Origin: an uncultured Roseovarius sp.
GTDB lineage: Bacteria; Pseudomonadota; Alphaproteobacteria; Rhodobacterales; Rhodobacteraceae
Assembly (NCBI RefSeq): GCF_947489715.1
Contig: NZ_CANLER010000011.1
Location: 105,235-169,234 of the forward strand
DNA length: 64,000 nucleotides
Reading direction: 5' to 3'
Part shown: piece after piece, positions 44,209-52,396 of the stretch
Position numbering within the stretch: position 1 is the stretch's first letter
How the letters are laid out: each line of letters opens with the position of its first letter
Notes under the pieces: model-generated
Database searches by the model: none
What the model was told of the DNA's origin: nothing
What the model saw: only the letters and a program-made list of their open reading frames with translations
Program-made: the position numbers and the translations under genes

Positions 44209-44595
44209 TTACGCAAGGTTTGGCGGGCCGTTCGGGCAATCGATCAGATAGCCCCAGCCGCCGTTTTCCAGCTTCTTGGCCACTTCCGTGGATTGGCCTT
44301 CTGCCATGATAGTGCCGTCCGGTGCGACGACGCTCCAATTTGCACGTAGCAAGGCGATATCGCCGATGATGACTTCGCTGAACACGTCGCTCTTGATTTC
44401 GGGCCGCAGGTCCATGAAACCCTCAAACGCGGCGCGTGCGCCAGCAATTCCGGTGGCTGGCGGCTGATCGGGCGGAAAGAACACCTGACAGTCTGGGTGG
44501 AACATGGAGGCGATGCCGTCGAGGTCACCTTCTTGCAGATAAGCACTGACGCAATGGGCAATCTCGCGGGGTTGGTGGGCAATACGTTTGGTCAT
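44209..44595 (-). CDS. NTF2/SnoaL-like protein 1
   Basis: A 128-residue cone-fold protein: ISAYLQEGDLDGIASMFHPD-type start (CVSAYLQEGDLDGIASMFHP), ATGIAGARAAFEGFMDLRP and LLRANWSVVAPDGTIMAEG. It belongs to the DUF4440/SnoaL group that binds small hydrophobic ligands. The start could instead be 44610. First of three tandem members of this fold. Confidence 0.85.
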   Translation of the reverse strand: MTKRIAHQPREIAHCVSAYLQEGDLDGIASMFHPDCQVFFPPDQPPATGIAGARAAFEGFMDLRPEIKSDVFSEVIIGDIALLRANWSVVAPDGTIMAEGQSTEVAKKLENGGWGYLIDCPNGPPNLA

Positions 44596-44635
44596 GGTGT
44601 TCACTTTCATTTGGTGTGTGTGGAGGGTGGCAAGT

Positions 44636-45070
44636 TTAGAAATCAAAGGAGCCAGCGGCTCTCACGTTCTCTGGCAGCCAGGTTTCTTGGATGTGGAGCC
44701 AAGTGACCGGCGTCGTCATTTCCATCAGAACCGTTGTGATCCGGGCGTTGTTGGCATGGGCGGAGATAGTCGCGCCGGTTTGCCACTCGGAGTAAGTTGC
44801 CAGAACGAGGTTCTCGCGCTCATAGCGCACATCCACGTCCCGGATCTGAATGCGGAAATTTGGGTTCGATCCGTAGCCGCGTGCAAAACCCTCTTTCAGA
44901 ACGGCCCCGGTCATCACTTGTCCTTCTGGCGGAATGAAATGCACGTCCTCATGCAGGCGCGACAGGAAGCGCGGTTCAAGCTGGTCGCGATCTACGGTGC
45001 CGTTGAACCATTCGGTGAAGAAATCATGCAGGTCGACGATCTCTTTTGTAACGATTTCCAAGGTTGTCAT
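44636..45070 (-). CDS. NTF2/SnoaL-like protein 2
   Basis: A 144-residue protein with EIVDLHDFFTEWFNGTVD, RLHEDVHFIPPEGQVMTG and the C-terminal WLHIQETWLPENV, matching DUF4440-like NTF2 folds. The start at 45070 gives the compact fold; a longer frame to 45127 adds no similarity. Middle member of the tandem trio. Confidence 0.83.
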   Translation of the reverse strand: MTTLEIVTKEIVDLHDFFTEWFNGTVDRDQLEPRFLSRLHEDVHFIPPEGQVMTGAVLKEGFARGYGSNPNFRIQIRDVDVRYERENLVLATYSEWQTGATISAHANNARITTVLMEMTTPVTWLHIQETWLPENVRAAGSFDF

Positions 45071-45135
45071 CAGTACAGCTCCGGTTAAGGCGTGAAAATT
45101 CTGGCCGCGCCAAAACAGCGCGACCAAGGGAGGGC

Positions 45136-45522
45136 TTAGGCAGGACCGTTGTTGTCCAGATCAAGGAACATCTTCCACGCACCGCTCTCGTCGCGTTTAT
45201 AGCCAAGCACCAAACGGCCTTCTGGCTTTTTGACTTCGCCGGTGTCGCGCATTTTCATGGTGCCGTAGAAGCGACCCGACACGATGGCCGTGTCGCCGTA
45301 AAATTGCAGGTCTTCGATGTCATAGCCGGAGGTGATTTCGGCGGCAGCAATGCGTGGGTTGTACTTGTCACGGATGGCTTGGGTTCCGACGGTTACCGGC
45401 TGGCGCTCGTTTACGGTCATAACATCGGGGTGGCATGAGGCGACCATCCGTTCGATGTCGCCGCCGTCAAGGCCGCTGTTCCATTCATTGATTACTGCTT
45501 CAATTTCTTCCCGTTCGGTCAT
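45136..45522 (-). CDS. NTF2/SnoaL-like protein 3
   Basis: A 128-residue protein with EIEAVINEWNSGLDGGDIER, CHPDVMTVNERQPVTVG and DLQFYGDTAIVSGRFYG, a typical DUF4440 domain. The ATG at 45522 follows GGAGTAAG. Four bases separate its start region from the upstream monooxygenase-like gene. Confidence 0.87.
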   Translation of the reverse strand: MTEREEIEAVINEWNSGLDGGDIERMVASCHPDVMTVNERQPVTVGTQAIRDKYNPRIAAAEITSGYDIEDLQFYGDTAIVSGRFYGTMKMRDTGEVKKPEGRLVLGYKRDESGAWKMFLDLDNNGPA

Positions 45523-45526
45523 GGTC

Positions 45527-45835
45527 TTACTCCGATGTTTTAGGTTGGTGGGTTGTGAAAAACTGACCGACAATCATTTCGTCGATCTGGCCAAGGAAAG
45601 CCTTGGTCGCCGGACGCTCGGCAAATTGGGGCGTCACGCGTTTGGCAGTTTCATGATCCGGGAAGGTGAAAATGTCGGCGCAGAGCGTGTCATGTGACTG
45701 GTCGGTCGTGACCAGTGTTTCCCAGGATGTGACGCCTTCAAGTGCGACAAAGTCTGCCCGTGCTGCTTCGCGGGTGGCATCAACACCATCGCCCTCTTTC
45801 ATCTTCAGGATGAAAATCTCGGTGATCTTGGACAT
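45527..45835 (-). CDS. Antibiotic-biosynthesis-monooxygenase-like (dimeric alpha-beta barrel) protein
   Basis: A 102-residue protein: ITEIFILKMKEGDGVDATREA, FVALEGVTSWETLVT and DIFTFPDHETAKRVTPQF. The ferredoxin-like alpha-beta pattern fits the ABM or DUF family of small cofactor-free oxygenases and stress proteins; the reaction is unknown. The ATG at 45835 has AAGGAA upstream. First gene of the leftward cluster that diverges from LysR. Confidence 0.75.
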   Translation of the reverse strand: MSKITEIFILKMKEGDGVDATREAARADFVALEGVTSWETLVTTDQSHDTLCADIFTFPDHETAKRVTPQFAERPATKAFLGQIDEMIVGQFFTTHQPKTSE

Positions 45836-45881
45836 TTCGTTTTCCTTGTTATTGCGGCTTGTCATAAAGCTAAGCGATTGC

Positions 45882-45894
45882 TATCGTAAGGATA
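45882..45894. promoter_or_regulatory. Possible LysR operator between the detoxification cluster and lysR
   Basis: TATC at 45882-45885 and GATA at 45891-45894 form a short dyad (TATC-N5-GATA) in the 99-base divergent gap. LysR proteins commonly bind such dyads. Support is limited to position and symmetry. Confidence 0.35.
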
Positions 45895-45934
45895 ACCATG
45901 CAATTTCCTAACACAGTGATCGAAAAAGCGAACA

Positions 45935-46837
45935 ATGAGCAGAAGCAGTTTTGGAGATATCCGCGTCTTTGTTGAAGTCGCCCGCCGAGGTGGCTTTCGT
46001 GCTGCTGCAGAACACCTTCACCAGGCGCCGGCGTCCGTCAGTGAAGCCATCCAACGGTTTGAGGACCGGCTTGGTGTGCGCCTCTTTGAGCGATCAACGC
46101 GGTCGGTCGCTTTGACGCCAATTGGAGAGCAGTTCTATGCACGCAGCTTACCGGCCATTGCAGAGCTGGAAGGGGCAATCAGCGATCTTGACGATCAAAA
46201 GGATGAAGTGACCGGCACGCTGCGCCTGTCTGCCCCCTACAGCGCCGGGCCGTTTTTTCTGGATGATCTGGTGGCCCGCTTTGCAGCCACCTACTCCGCG
46301 GTCGATATTGAGCTGATCTATGACGACAAAAAAGTTGATCTTCTGACCTCAGGTATTGATGCCGCCATCCGGTCCAACACATTGCTTGGTCCTGATACAC
46401 ATGCAGTTGCCGTGGGCCCTGAACTTTCAATGGCGATCGTTGCCTCAAAGGACTATCTTGCCGCCAAAGGTACACCAAAAGAGCCGCGCGATATTCTGGA
46501 GTATGATGCGATATGCTATGCGTTCGGCGTCGGTGGTCACCATGCGCCGTGGGGTTTCGTCGGACCTGACGGGCCGTTTACCATGCAACCCAAGCCCAGA
46601 TTGGTCGCAAACGATATGCGATCCTTGTTGCACTATGCCCGCCATGGGCTTGGTCTCGCCTACGTCTACGCCGAGATCGCCGCGCCATATGTCAAGAATG
46701 ACGAGTTGCTTGAAGTGCTGGCTGCACACCTGACTACCCTGCCCCGATACTCGCTCAACTATCGCAGTAAGCGCCATATGACGCGACGCCTCAGAGCTTT
46801 CGTGGACATGGCGAAAGAAAGAGAAACCGTTCACTAG
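45935..46837 (+). CDS. LysR-family transcriptional regulator
   Basis: A 300-residue LysR protein with an N-terminal winged helix (GDIRVFVEVARRGGFRAAAEH, ASVSEAIQRFEDRLGVRLFERS) and the effector domain from about residue 90 (GTLRLSAPYSAGPFFLDDLV). It diverges from the eight-gene cluster at 41.0-45.8 kb, so it is its likely regulator. Confidence 0.93.
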   Translation: MSRSSFGDIRVFVEVARRGGFRAAAEHLHQAPASVSEAIQRFEDRLGVRLFERSTRSVALTPIGEQFYARSLPAIAELEGAISDLDDQKDEVTGTLRLSAPYSAGPFFLDDLVARFAATYSAVDIELIYDDKKVDLLTSGIDAAIRSNTLLGPDTHAVAVGPELSMAIVASKDYLAAKGTPKEPRDILEYDAICYAFGVGGHHAPWGFVGPDGPFTMQPKPRLVANDMRSLLHYARHGLGLAYVYAEIAAPYVKNDELLEVLAAHLTTLPRYSLNYRSKRHMTRRLRAFVDMAKERETVH

Positions 46838-47024
46838 GACGCAGACAAAACAATTTGAGCAGTGATGTCTGGAGAGACGAACCTTTATGCGCTTATCAAA
46901 TCCATGTCCGCGGTGTTTCAAGACGGGTTGTATGTCGTTGCCTCAATTCCGCCGGATTATCCTGTGCCCGATGTAACACCATCATATGCGAGCAGCAGCC
47001 GGCACATACATTTGGGCCGCAAGC

Positions 47025-47423
47025 TCAAAAGACCGCATCAACTTCGATTTCAACCAGCATGTCTGGGTGCGATAACTCTGTCACGCCCACCATAGTCTCA
47101 CACGGGCGTATTGCGCCGAACACTTCTTTGTGGGCGCGGCAAACATCATCTTGATTGCTAGAAAGATTGACGACGAACATACGAGTACGGACGACGTCTC
47201 CAAGACTTGCTCCCAAAGCCTCTAAAGATGTCTCGATTGTTCCAAATATTTCACGTGTCTGAGCGTAAGCTTTGCCCACATGCAGGACCTGAGATTCCTG
47301 ATTGGTGGATGTAGTACCCCCAATACATATGATAGATTTTGCATCATCAATACGCACTCCGCGTGAATAACCACACAAAACTTCATAGGTCCGGTCCGTG
47401 CTATAGTTCTCCCTTTTTGCCAT
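47025..47423 (-). CDS. RidA-family (YjgF/YER057c) imine deaminase-like protein
   Basis: A 132-residue protein of the Rid superfamily: GYSRGVRIDDAKSIICIGGT, QTREIFGTIETSLEALGASL and DVVRTRMFVVNLS with the arginine typical of active members, ending in EIEVDAVF. It would hydrolyse enamine/imine intermediates such as those from PLP lyases. No close partner; about 410 bases separate it from the next gene. Confidence 0.92.
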   Translation of the reverse strand: MAKRENYSTDRTYEVLCGYSRGVRIDDAKSIICIGGTTSTNQESQVLHVGKAYAQTREIFGTIETSLEALGASLGDVVRTRMFVVNLSSNQDDVCRAHKEVFGAIRPCETMVGVTELSHPDMLVEIEVDAVF

Positions 47424-47836
47424 CTTATCCTTTCCTTTCCAGCTAGTTTCTTGAATCGACGTCCGGTGGATATTGCAAGGCAGTGGACATAATGGTCCAA
47501 ACTTTACTTAGCCTTGGTTTTAATCAATCCAACTCACTTGAACTGGTTTAGGAAAGGTCGGCTGAGGTTTTGTCCTCCAGAATTCTCAGCGTTGGCAGCT
47601 CTGTGTCAGTTGTCCTGTCGAAGCCGTTGCATGCATGCTGCACAAGCGATCAGTGTTCGTTTTGGGGAAGCCGTAGGTAACAGCACCAACCGTGCTCGCA
47701 ATGCATGAAGTGTGCGTCGAGTCCGGGCTATGAACCGGATGATATGACACATCGGTAGCCCTGGCGAGGTAGGAAGAAAACCCCGCCAAGGCCAATTAGG
47801 TTTCGCACAGGGAGCACTAACCTAATTCCCTCCTAA
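47424..47836. other. Spacer, no gene recognised
   Basis: The frames in this stretch are short and lack family motifs. A long-looped dyad AATTAGGTT (47794-47802) / AACCTAATT (47819-47827) just past the end of the leftward ABC gene could mark the end of that message, but it has no U-tract. Confidence 0.4.
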
Positions 47837-49441
47837 TCAGCCTTCAAACCACCAACGGCTGCCGGCACGGAAGCTGTCCATGGCCCAGCTGGCGGCGACC
47901 TGGCCGATGTTCTGGACGTTCTTGCGGCGTCCGAACACGTAGTTCGGGAAGTACGGGATCAATGTGCCGCCATCATCGCGTAGGATCATGCCCATTTCAC
48001 GGTAGATCTCCGCACGCTTAGTATCGTCCAACTCACCCTTACCCATGAGTAATAACTCGTTGAAACGGCCGTTATCCCAGAAGCTCTCGTTCCACGGCGC
48101 ACCGGCCTTATAGGTGAGCGTGTACATCACATCGGGCGTTGGACGCGCGCCCCAATTTGACATCATCCAGGGTTTCTTCAGCCAAACGTCAGACCAGTAT
48201 CCATCGTTGGGCTCACGGATTGGTTTGATGTCAATTCCCGCGGCCTTGGCATGTTCAGAGTAGAGAACCAGCAAGTCGACCGCACCTGTGGTGATCGAGT
48301 CTGCGGTTCTGACTTCGAGTGATTGTCCTTCCATGCCTGCCTTTTTCCAAAGCGCAGCAGCCTGATCGGGATCATATTCCCGTTGCGGGATATCGTCCGG
48401 GAAATATGGCATCGCCGCATTGTGGTGAAAATCATTGCCGACCGTCGCCGCGCCAAAGGCGATCTTTTCTACGATGTCTTCGCGGTTCATCGCCAGCTTA
48501 AGCGCCATCCGCACATCCGGGTTATCGAACGGTGCCTTGTTGGTGTGCATCGGCATGGTGATGCAGGAGGCAGAGGGAACATTGTCAACGATGATGTCCT
48601 GGTTCCGGCTTAACAACCCCATTGTTTTGTTTTCCAGCAGACTGCAAGCATCAACATCGCCGGTGATCAGCGCGGTTTGGCGTGCGTTTGGATCGTTGAT
48701 GATCTTGATCTCGATGGCATCAAAGTACGCCCCTTCGCCGTGCCATCCTTCATGACGTTCCAGATACGCTCCAACTCCCGGTTCAAAACTTTTGAGCACA
48801 TATGGTCCACAGCCATCACCAGACTCCCAATCAATCGTCCCATCCGCTTTCGCAGGCAGGATGGGCAGGTGATAGTCAGGCATGATCCACGGCAGATCCG
48901 CGTTCGGTGCGTCCAGCTTGAAGGTGACCGAGTGGTCGCCATTATCCACAATATCGACAATGCTAGTCAGCAACGAGTTCGCGGCGGACGGGTTGCCGTC
49001 ACCCCGGTGGTAATTGATAGACGCGATGACATCGGTGGCTGTTACCTTGCCTCCGGAATGGAAGGTCGCGTTGTCATTGAGCTTGAAGCGCCACTCCTTC
49101 GCATCTGGGGTTGCGGACCATTCGGCAGCCACATCACCGCCTAGCGTCTGGTCGGGCATAATCATGGTCAGATAAGCGCGATACGTGTGGGCCATCGCGA
49201 TATCCGCAAAGGACACGTATTTAGCCGGGTCATATCCGTCGGTTGAGTTACCGTCATGCTGGGCAATGCGGAACGTCCCTCCCCGCGCAGGCGCGGCTTT
49301 GGCCTCACTTGTCCATAGGGCGCTAGCGGCTGTTATTGTCAAGCCAGCGGACAGTGCGTGACTCATGAAAGAACGGCGCGAAATCTTGCGCTCGCGAGCC
49401 GCGTCTGTCAGCCGATCAATTAACATCTGATTTTTGGTCAT
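47837..49441 (-). CDS. ABC transporter substrate-binding protein (family 5, peptide type), Tat-exported
   Basis: A 534-residue solute-binding protein. The N-terminus carries a twin-arginine signal (KISRRSFMSHALSAGLTITA, cleavage after AKA), then GGTFRIAQHDGNSTDGYDPA and the SBP_bac_5 blocks WRFKLNDNATFHSGGKVTAT, VRMALKLAMNREDIVEKIAF. The length fits DppA/OppA-type proteins. The ATG at 49441 follows GGGAG; a longer frame to 49612 was rejected because it precedes the signal peptide. No ABC permease or ATPase is nearby, so its transporter must be elsewhere or it is an orphan. Confidence 0.92.
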   Translation of the reverse strand: MTKNQMLIDRLTDAARERKISRRSFMSHALSAGLTITAASALWTSEAKAAPARGGTFRIAQHDGNSTDGYDPAKYVSFADIAMAHTYRAYLTMIMPDQTLGGDVAAEWSATPDAKEWRFKLNDNATFHSGGKVTATDVIASINYHRGDGNPSAANSLLTSIVDIVDNGDHSVTFKLDAPNADLPWIMPDYHLPILPAKADGTIDWESGDGCGPYVLKSFEPGVGAYLERHEGWHGEGAYFDAIEIKIINDPNARQTALITGDVDACSLLENKTMGLLSRNQDIIVDNVPSASCITMPMHTNKAPFDNPDVRMALKLAMNREDIVEKIAFGAATVGNDFHHNAAMPYFPDDIPQREYDPDQAAALWKKAGMEGQSLEVRTADSITTGAVDLLVLYSEHAKAAGIDIKPIREPNDGYWSDVWLKKPWMMSNWGARPTPDVMYTLTYKAGAPWNESFWDNGRFNELLLMGKGELDDTKRAEIYREMGMILRDDGGTLIPYFPNYVFGRRKNVQNIGQVAASWAMDSFRAGSRWWFEG

Positions 49442-49665
49442 AGCCTTGGTTTCTCCCTTGTATTTCGCTTCTCTTATTCTGAGCCCTGCAGATTTTTTGG
49501 AAGTGTCGGAAGGTCCGACGAAAACGAAGCGAGGATTGTCGTCGACCTTTTTGAATTTCCTCCGCTGTTCCAATGTCGCTGGCCCGGATTTATGTCTTTG
49601 CAGACAGAACATAACAGTCGTTACGTCTATTGCATAACTAGTGTTATGTGATATGCAGAGTCAAT

Positions 49666-50358
49666 ATGAAAAACTTGAAATCACCTTCAATCGAGTTTTC
49701 GAGAGAGTCGCCTAGATCTCGGACCAAGGAGCAAAAGGCCGATAAGCTTCGCCGCCGCGACTGGGTTATCGCCGCACGTCAGGCTCTTGTTAAAGAAGGG
49801 ATATCCGGCGTCAGCCTGCGCAAACTTGCATCATCTTTGGGTGCAACAACCGGAGCGTTTTACTGGCAATACAACCGGCTTGAAGACTTGCTGGAGGATG
49901 TGCGCGAAGATTGGGTGCATCGAAACACGGATCAGATCACGAAAGCATTCGAGGAGGCAGGGCCAGAGGGTTGGCAAATGTATCTAGCCTATACACGCGC
50001 GTTGATTTTGGAAGATGCAATTGATGATAGATACGACAATGCAATTCGCGAATGGGCCCATAGCTCCAAGCGTACAGCCGAAGTCTTGCGGCACGTAGAA
50101 GAATTCAGAATTGAGCAACTACGCAATATGTTTGTTGCCTTGGGTTTCAAAGGCAAATCCGCGCTGATTAGAGCGCGCGTGATGTATTTCCATCAGACTG
50201 GATACTACGCGATGCAGATCGTTGAGACTAAAGAGGAGCGCTTGGAAAACGTTCCTTACTACGCAGAAATTTTGGTAGACCGGCTTGATATGCTGGGGCT
50301 AAAGGGAATTTCGGATGTGCGTAGATATCTGGAACGGCAATCGGATGCATGCGACTAA
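49666..50358 (+). CDS. TetR-family transcriptional regulator
   Basis: A 230-residue protein with a basic leader, a TetR helix-turn-helix at about 28-78 (DWVIAARQALVKEG; LASSLGATTGAFYWQYNRLE) and the C-terminal phrases AIREWAHSSKRTAEVL and RARVMYFHQTGYYAMQ. GTG at 49648 is an alternative start. It diverges from the Tat-exported binding protein and its end is convergent with the TauE gene (16 bases apart). Third member of the local TetR paralogue set. Confidence 0.9.
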   Translation: MKNLKSPSIEFSRESPRSRTKEQKADKLRRRDWVIAARQALVKEGISGVSLRKLASSLGATTGAFYWQYNRLEDLLEDVREDWVHRNTDQITKAFEEAGPEGWQMYLAYTRALILEDAIDDRYDNAIREWAHSSKRTAEVLRHVEEFRIEQLRNMFVALGFKGKSALIRARVMYFHQTGYYAMQIVETKEERLENVPYYAEILVDRLDMLGLKGISDVRRYLERQSDACD

Positions 50359-50374
50359 ATGAAGTACTCAGAGT

Positions 50375-51130
50375 TCAGTGCAAACCATAATTTCGTAGCC
50401 AGAAAAATACTGTCATTCCTACGCCAACCATGATCACGATCGCCCGTATAACGGTTACCGGTAATCTCCTGGCCAGTCTTGCGCCTACGTAGCCACCGAC
50501 TGTTGCCGCAATCATCATGATGGCCGCCTCTTTCATATAGACAATTCCTGCAATCAAGAATGTCACTACCGACGCCCCAGACAAGATGAAGGACAGCGCA
50601 TTCTTGAGACCGTTCATCAAGTTGATTTCGCGAAACCCCAGACCTGCAAACAACGCAAGCAAGACAATTCCCAGCCCGCCATTGAAATACCCGCCATAGG
50701 TAGCGACTGCCAATGTAGCCACTGTTTTTCCAACAGGGTTCGCGCCTTGGTCACTTCTGGTCCAAGTGCGAATTTTCTTATCGAATGCGAAGAGCAAAGT
50801 TGCAAAAAGCAAGAGCCACGGGACAATAAAGCTGAACACTGTTGACGGTGTTACGAGCAATAGCACGGCGCCTAAGACGCCTCCCAAGATCGATAAACCC
50901 AGAAGAGTGAATAGCTCTCGCCGATCAAAGGCACGAATTTCAGCAAGGAATCCAGCAGCGCCGCTCAGATACCCAGGAAACACCGCGACTGCGCTTGTCG
51001 CATTCGCAGGTATGGGAGGAACACCGACGAAGACAAGCGCCGGGAATGTAAGAAAGCTGCCTCCACCGGCGATTGCATTTAGGATGCCCGCAAAAAACGC
51101 AGCGACTGCAATAATTGTGATATCAAGCAT
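50375..51130 (-). CDS. TauE/SafE-family sulfite/organosulfonate exporter-like permease
   Basis: A 251-residue membrane protein with about eight helices. The family motif is FFAGILNAIAGGGSFLTFPA at the N-terminus, repeated in weaker form as YGGYFNGGLGIVLLALF in the second half. TauE/SafE proteins export sulfite, sulfoacetate or related anions. The start overlaps the M20 peptidase stop by eight bases. A second TauE-like gene lies at 57862. Confidence 0.93.
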   Translation of the reverse strand: MLDITIIAVAAFFAGILNAIAGGGSFLTFPALVFVGVPPIPANATSAVAVFPGYLSGAAGFLAEIRAFDRRELFTLLGLSILGGVLGAVLLLVTPSTVFSFIVPWLLLFATLLFAFDKKIRTWTRSDQGANPVGKTVATLAVATYGGYFNGGLGIVLLALFAGLGFREINLMNGLKNALSFILSGASVVTFLIAGIVYMKEAAIMMIAATVGGYVGARLARRLPVTVIRAIVIMVGVGMTVFFWLRNYGLH

Positions 51131-52394
51131 CGCCTACCAGGTAGTCGTGCGCAGACAATGCGAAAATATCGACGAGGGCATAGAGCTCATCGAGCATGAT
51201 GTGCTCATCAGGGGCCCCGAGGTTAAAGGCCATCAGACCGCACACAACGGTTGGGACACCTGCATAGCGGTATAGCCGCGCATCCGATGCCCCGACACGC
51301 ATGGTTACCGCCGGTTCTTCCCCAAGAACAGTGGTGCAGTTCTGACGTACTGCTTCTATCACCGGATGGTCTGGCGCTGTCCAACTGGGTTCGTAGCGGC
51401 GAGTGATTTCAAGTTCGAGGTCTTCGGCGGCATCGCAGATGCGTGTCATCTCGGTTTCAACCTGATCGACCGTAACGCCAACCGGAAGTCGAATGTCGCA
51501 GGAAAACTCCGCCCGGTCTGCGACTAGATTTGACAACCTTCCCCCACCGATGGTGCCAAAGGTGACAGAGACGCTCTTCAAAACTTTCGTCTCACCTTCG
51601 CCCGACAAGCGTTCCGATTTCTCAGACCAATGGTCGATCATTGGCACAACGTTGTTACCGGCGGTGTCGACAGGAAATGACCGCAAGGATTTGAAGCTTT
51701 CCATGACCGCCGTCAGCTTTTCAATCGCGCTATCTCCCTTGTGGACATGCGCCGCGTGTGTCGATCTGCCTTTCGCCGTGACCTTTGCCCAGATCATCCC
51801 TTTCTCACCAAAGCGCAATATGTGCGGAGAACCTACGTCGCCACTGATCATGGCATCTCCCCTCGCATGTGATACATTTTCGAGCAGGTATTGGGTTCCA
51901 AGCACCCCCATGGTTTCCTCATCGCCGACAAAAGTGCCGACGATTTCGCCGGGAAAATCCGCACCTGTCTCGGCGAGACATTTCATGGCCAACAGACTGG
52001 CCGCGATACCACCTTTCATGTCGGAAATACCCAGCCCATAGGCTCTGTCGCCGTCTACTTCACCTTCGGGGTCTCGCGTCCATCCGGATAAATCTCCAAC
52101 GGGAAACGTATCCATGTGACCGTTAAAGATTAGGCGTTTTCCAGGCCGGTTTCCGCGGAGCCGGATAACAAGGTTATGCACTGGTTCTTCGGAGACAATG
52201 CGTTCGACTTCAACGCCTGGGATCGTTGCAGCAATGGTTTCGATTTCGTCTGCCATTGCCCGAACATCTCCCTCGGGTTGCTGGCTTTTGATTTGTACCA
52301 GACGAAGTGTCAGATCAACGACCTCGTCGCGATTGTTGTTGAGCCATAACTTGATCTCGTTGCGCAAATCTCTCTTGGTTACATTCGCTTCCAT
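51123..52394 (-). CDS. M20-family metallopeptidase / deacylase (ArgE/DapE type)
   Basis: A 423-residue protein. The zinc ligands are in FNGHMDTFPVG (His) and LGISDMKGGIAA (Asp), with the catalytic GDEETMG and later MISGDVG, and the lid domain in the middle. It would hydrolyse an N-acyl amino acid or a dipeptide. It sits between a TAXI-TRAP permease and a TauE permease, which suggests that an acylated compound is imported, cut here and a fragment exported. The specific substrate is unknown. Confidence 0.92.
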   Translation of the reverse strand: MEANVTKRDLRNEIKLWLNNNRDEVVDLTLRLVQIKSQQPEGDVRAMADEIETIAATIPGVEVERIVSEEPVHNLVIRLRGNRPGKRLIFNGHMDTFPVGDLSGWTRDPEGEVDGDRAYGLGISDMKGGIAASLLAMKCLAETGADFPGEIVGTFVGDEETMGVLGTQYLLENVSHARGDAMISGDVGSPHILRFGEKGMIWAKVTAKGRSTHAAHVHKGDSAIEKLTAVMESFKSLRSFPVDTAGNNVVPMIDHWSEKSERLSGEGETKVLKSVSVTFGTIGGGRLSNLVADRAEFSCDIRLPVGVTVDQVETEMTRICDAAEDLELEITRRYEPSWTAPDHPVIEAVRQNCTTVLGEEPAVTMRVGASDARLYRYAGVPTVVCGLMAFNLGAPDEHIMLDELYALVDIFALSAHDYLVGDA

Positions 52395-52396
52395 TG

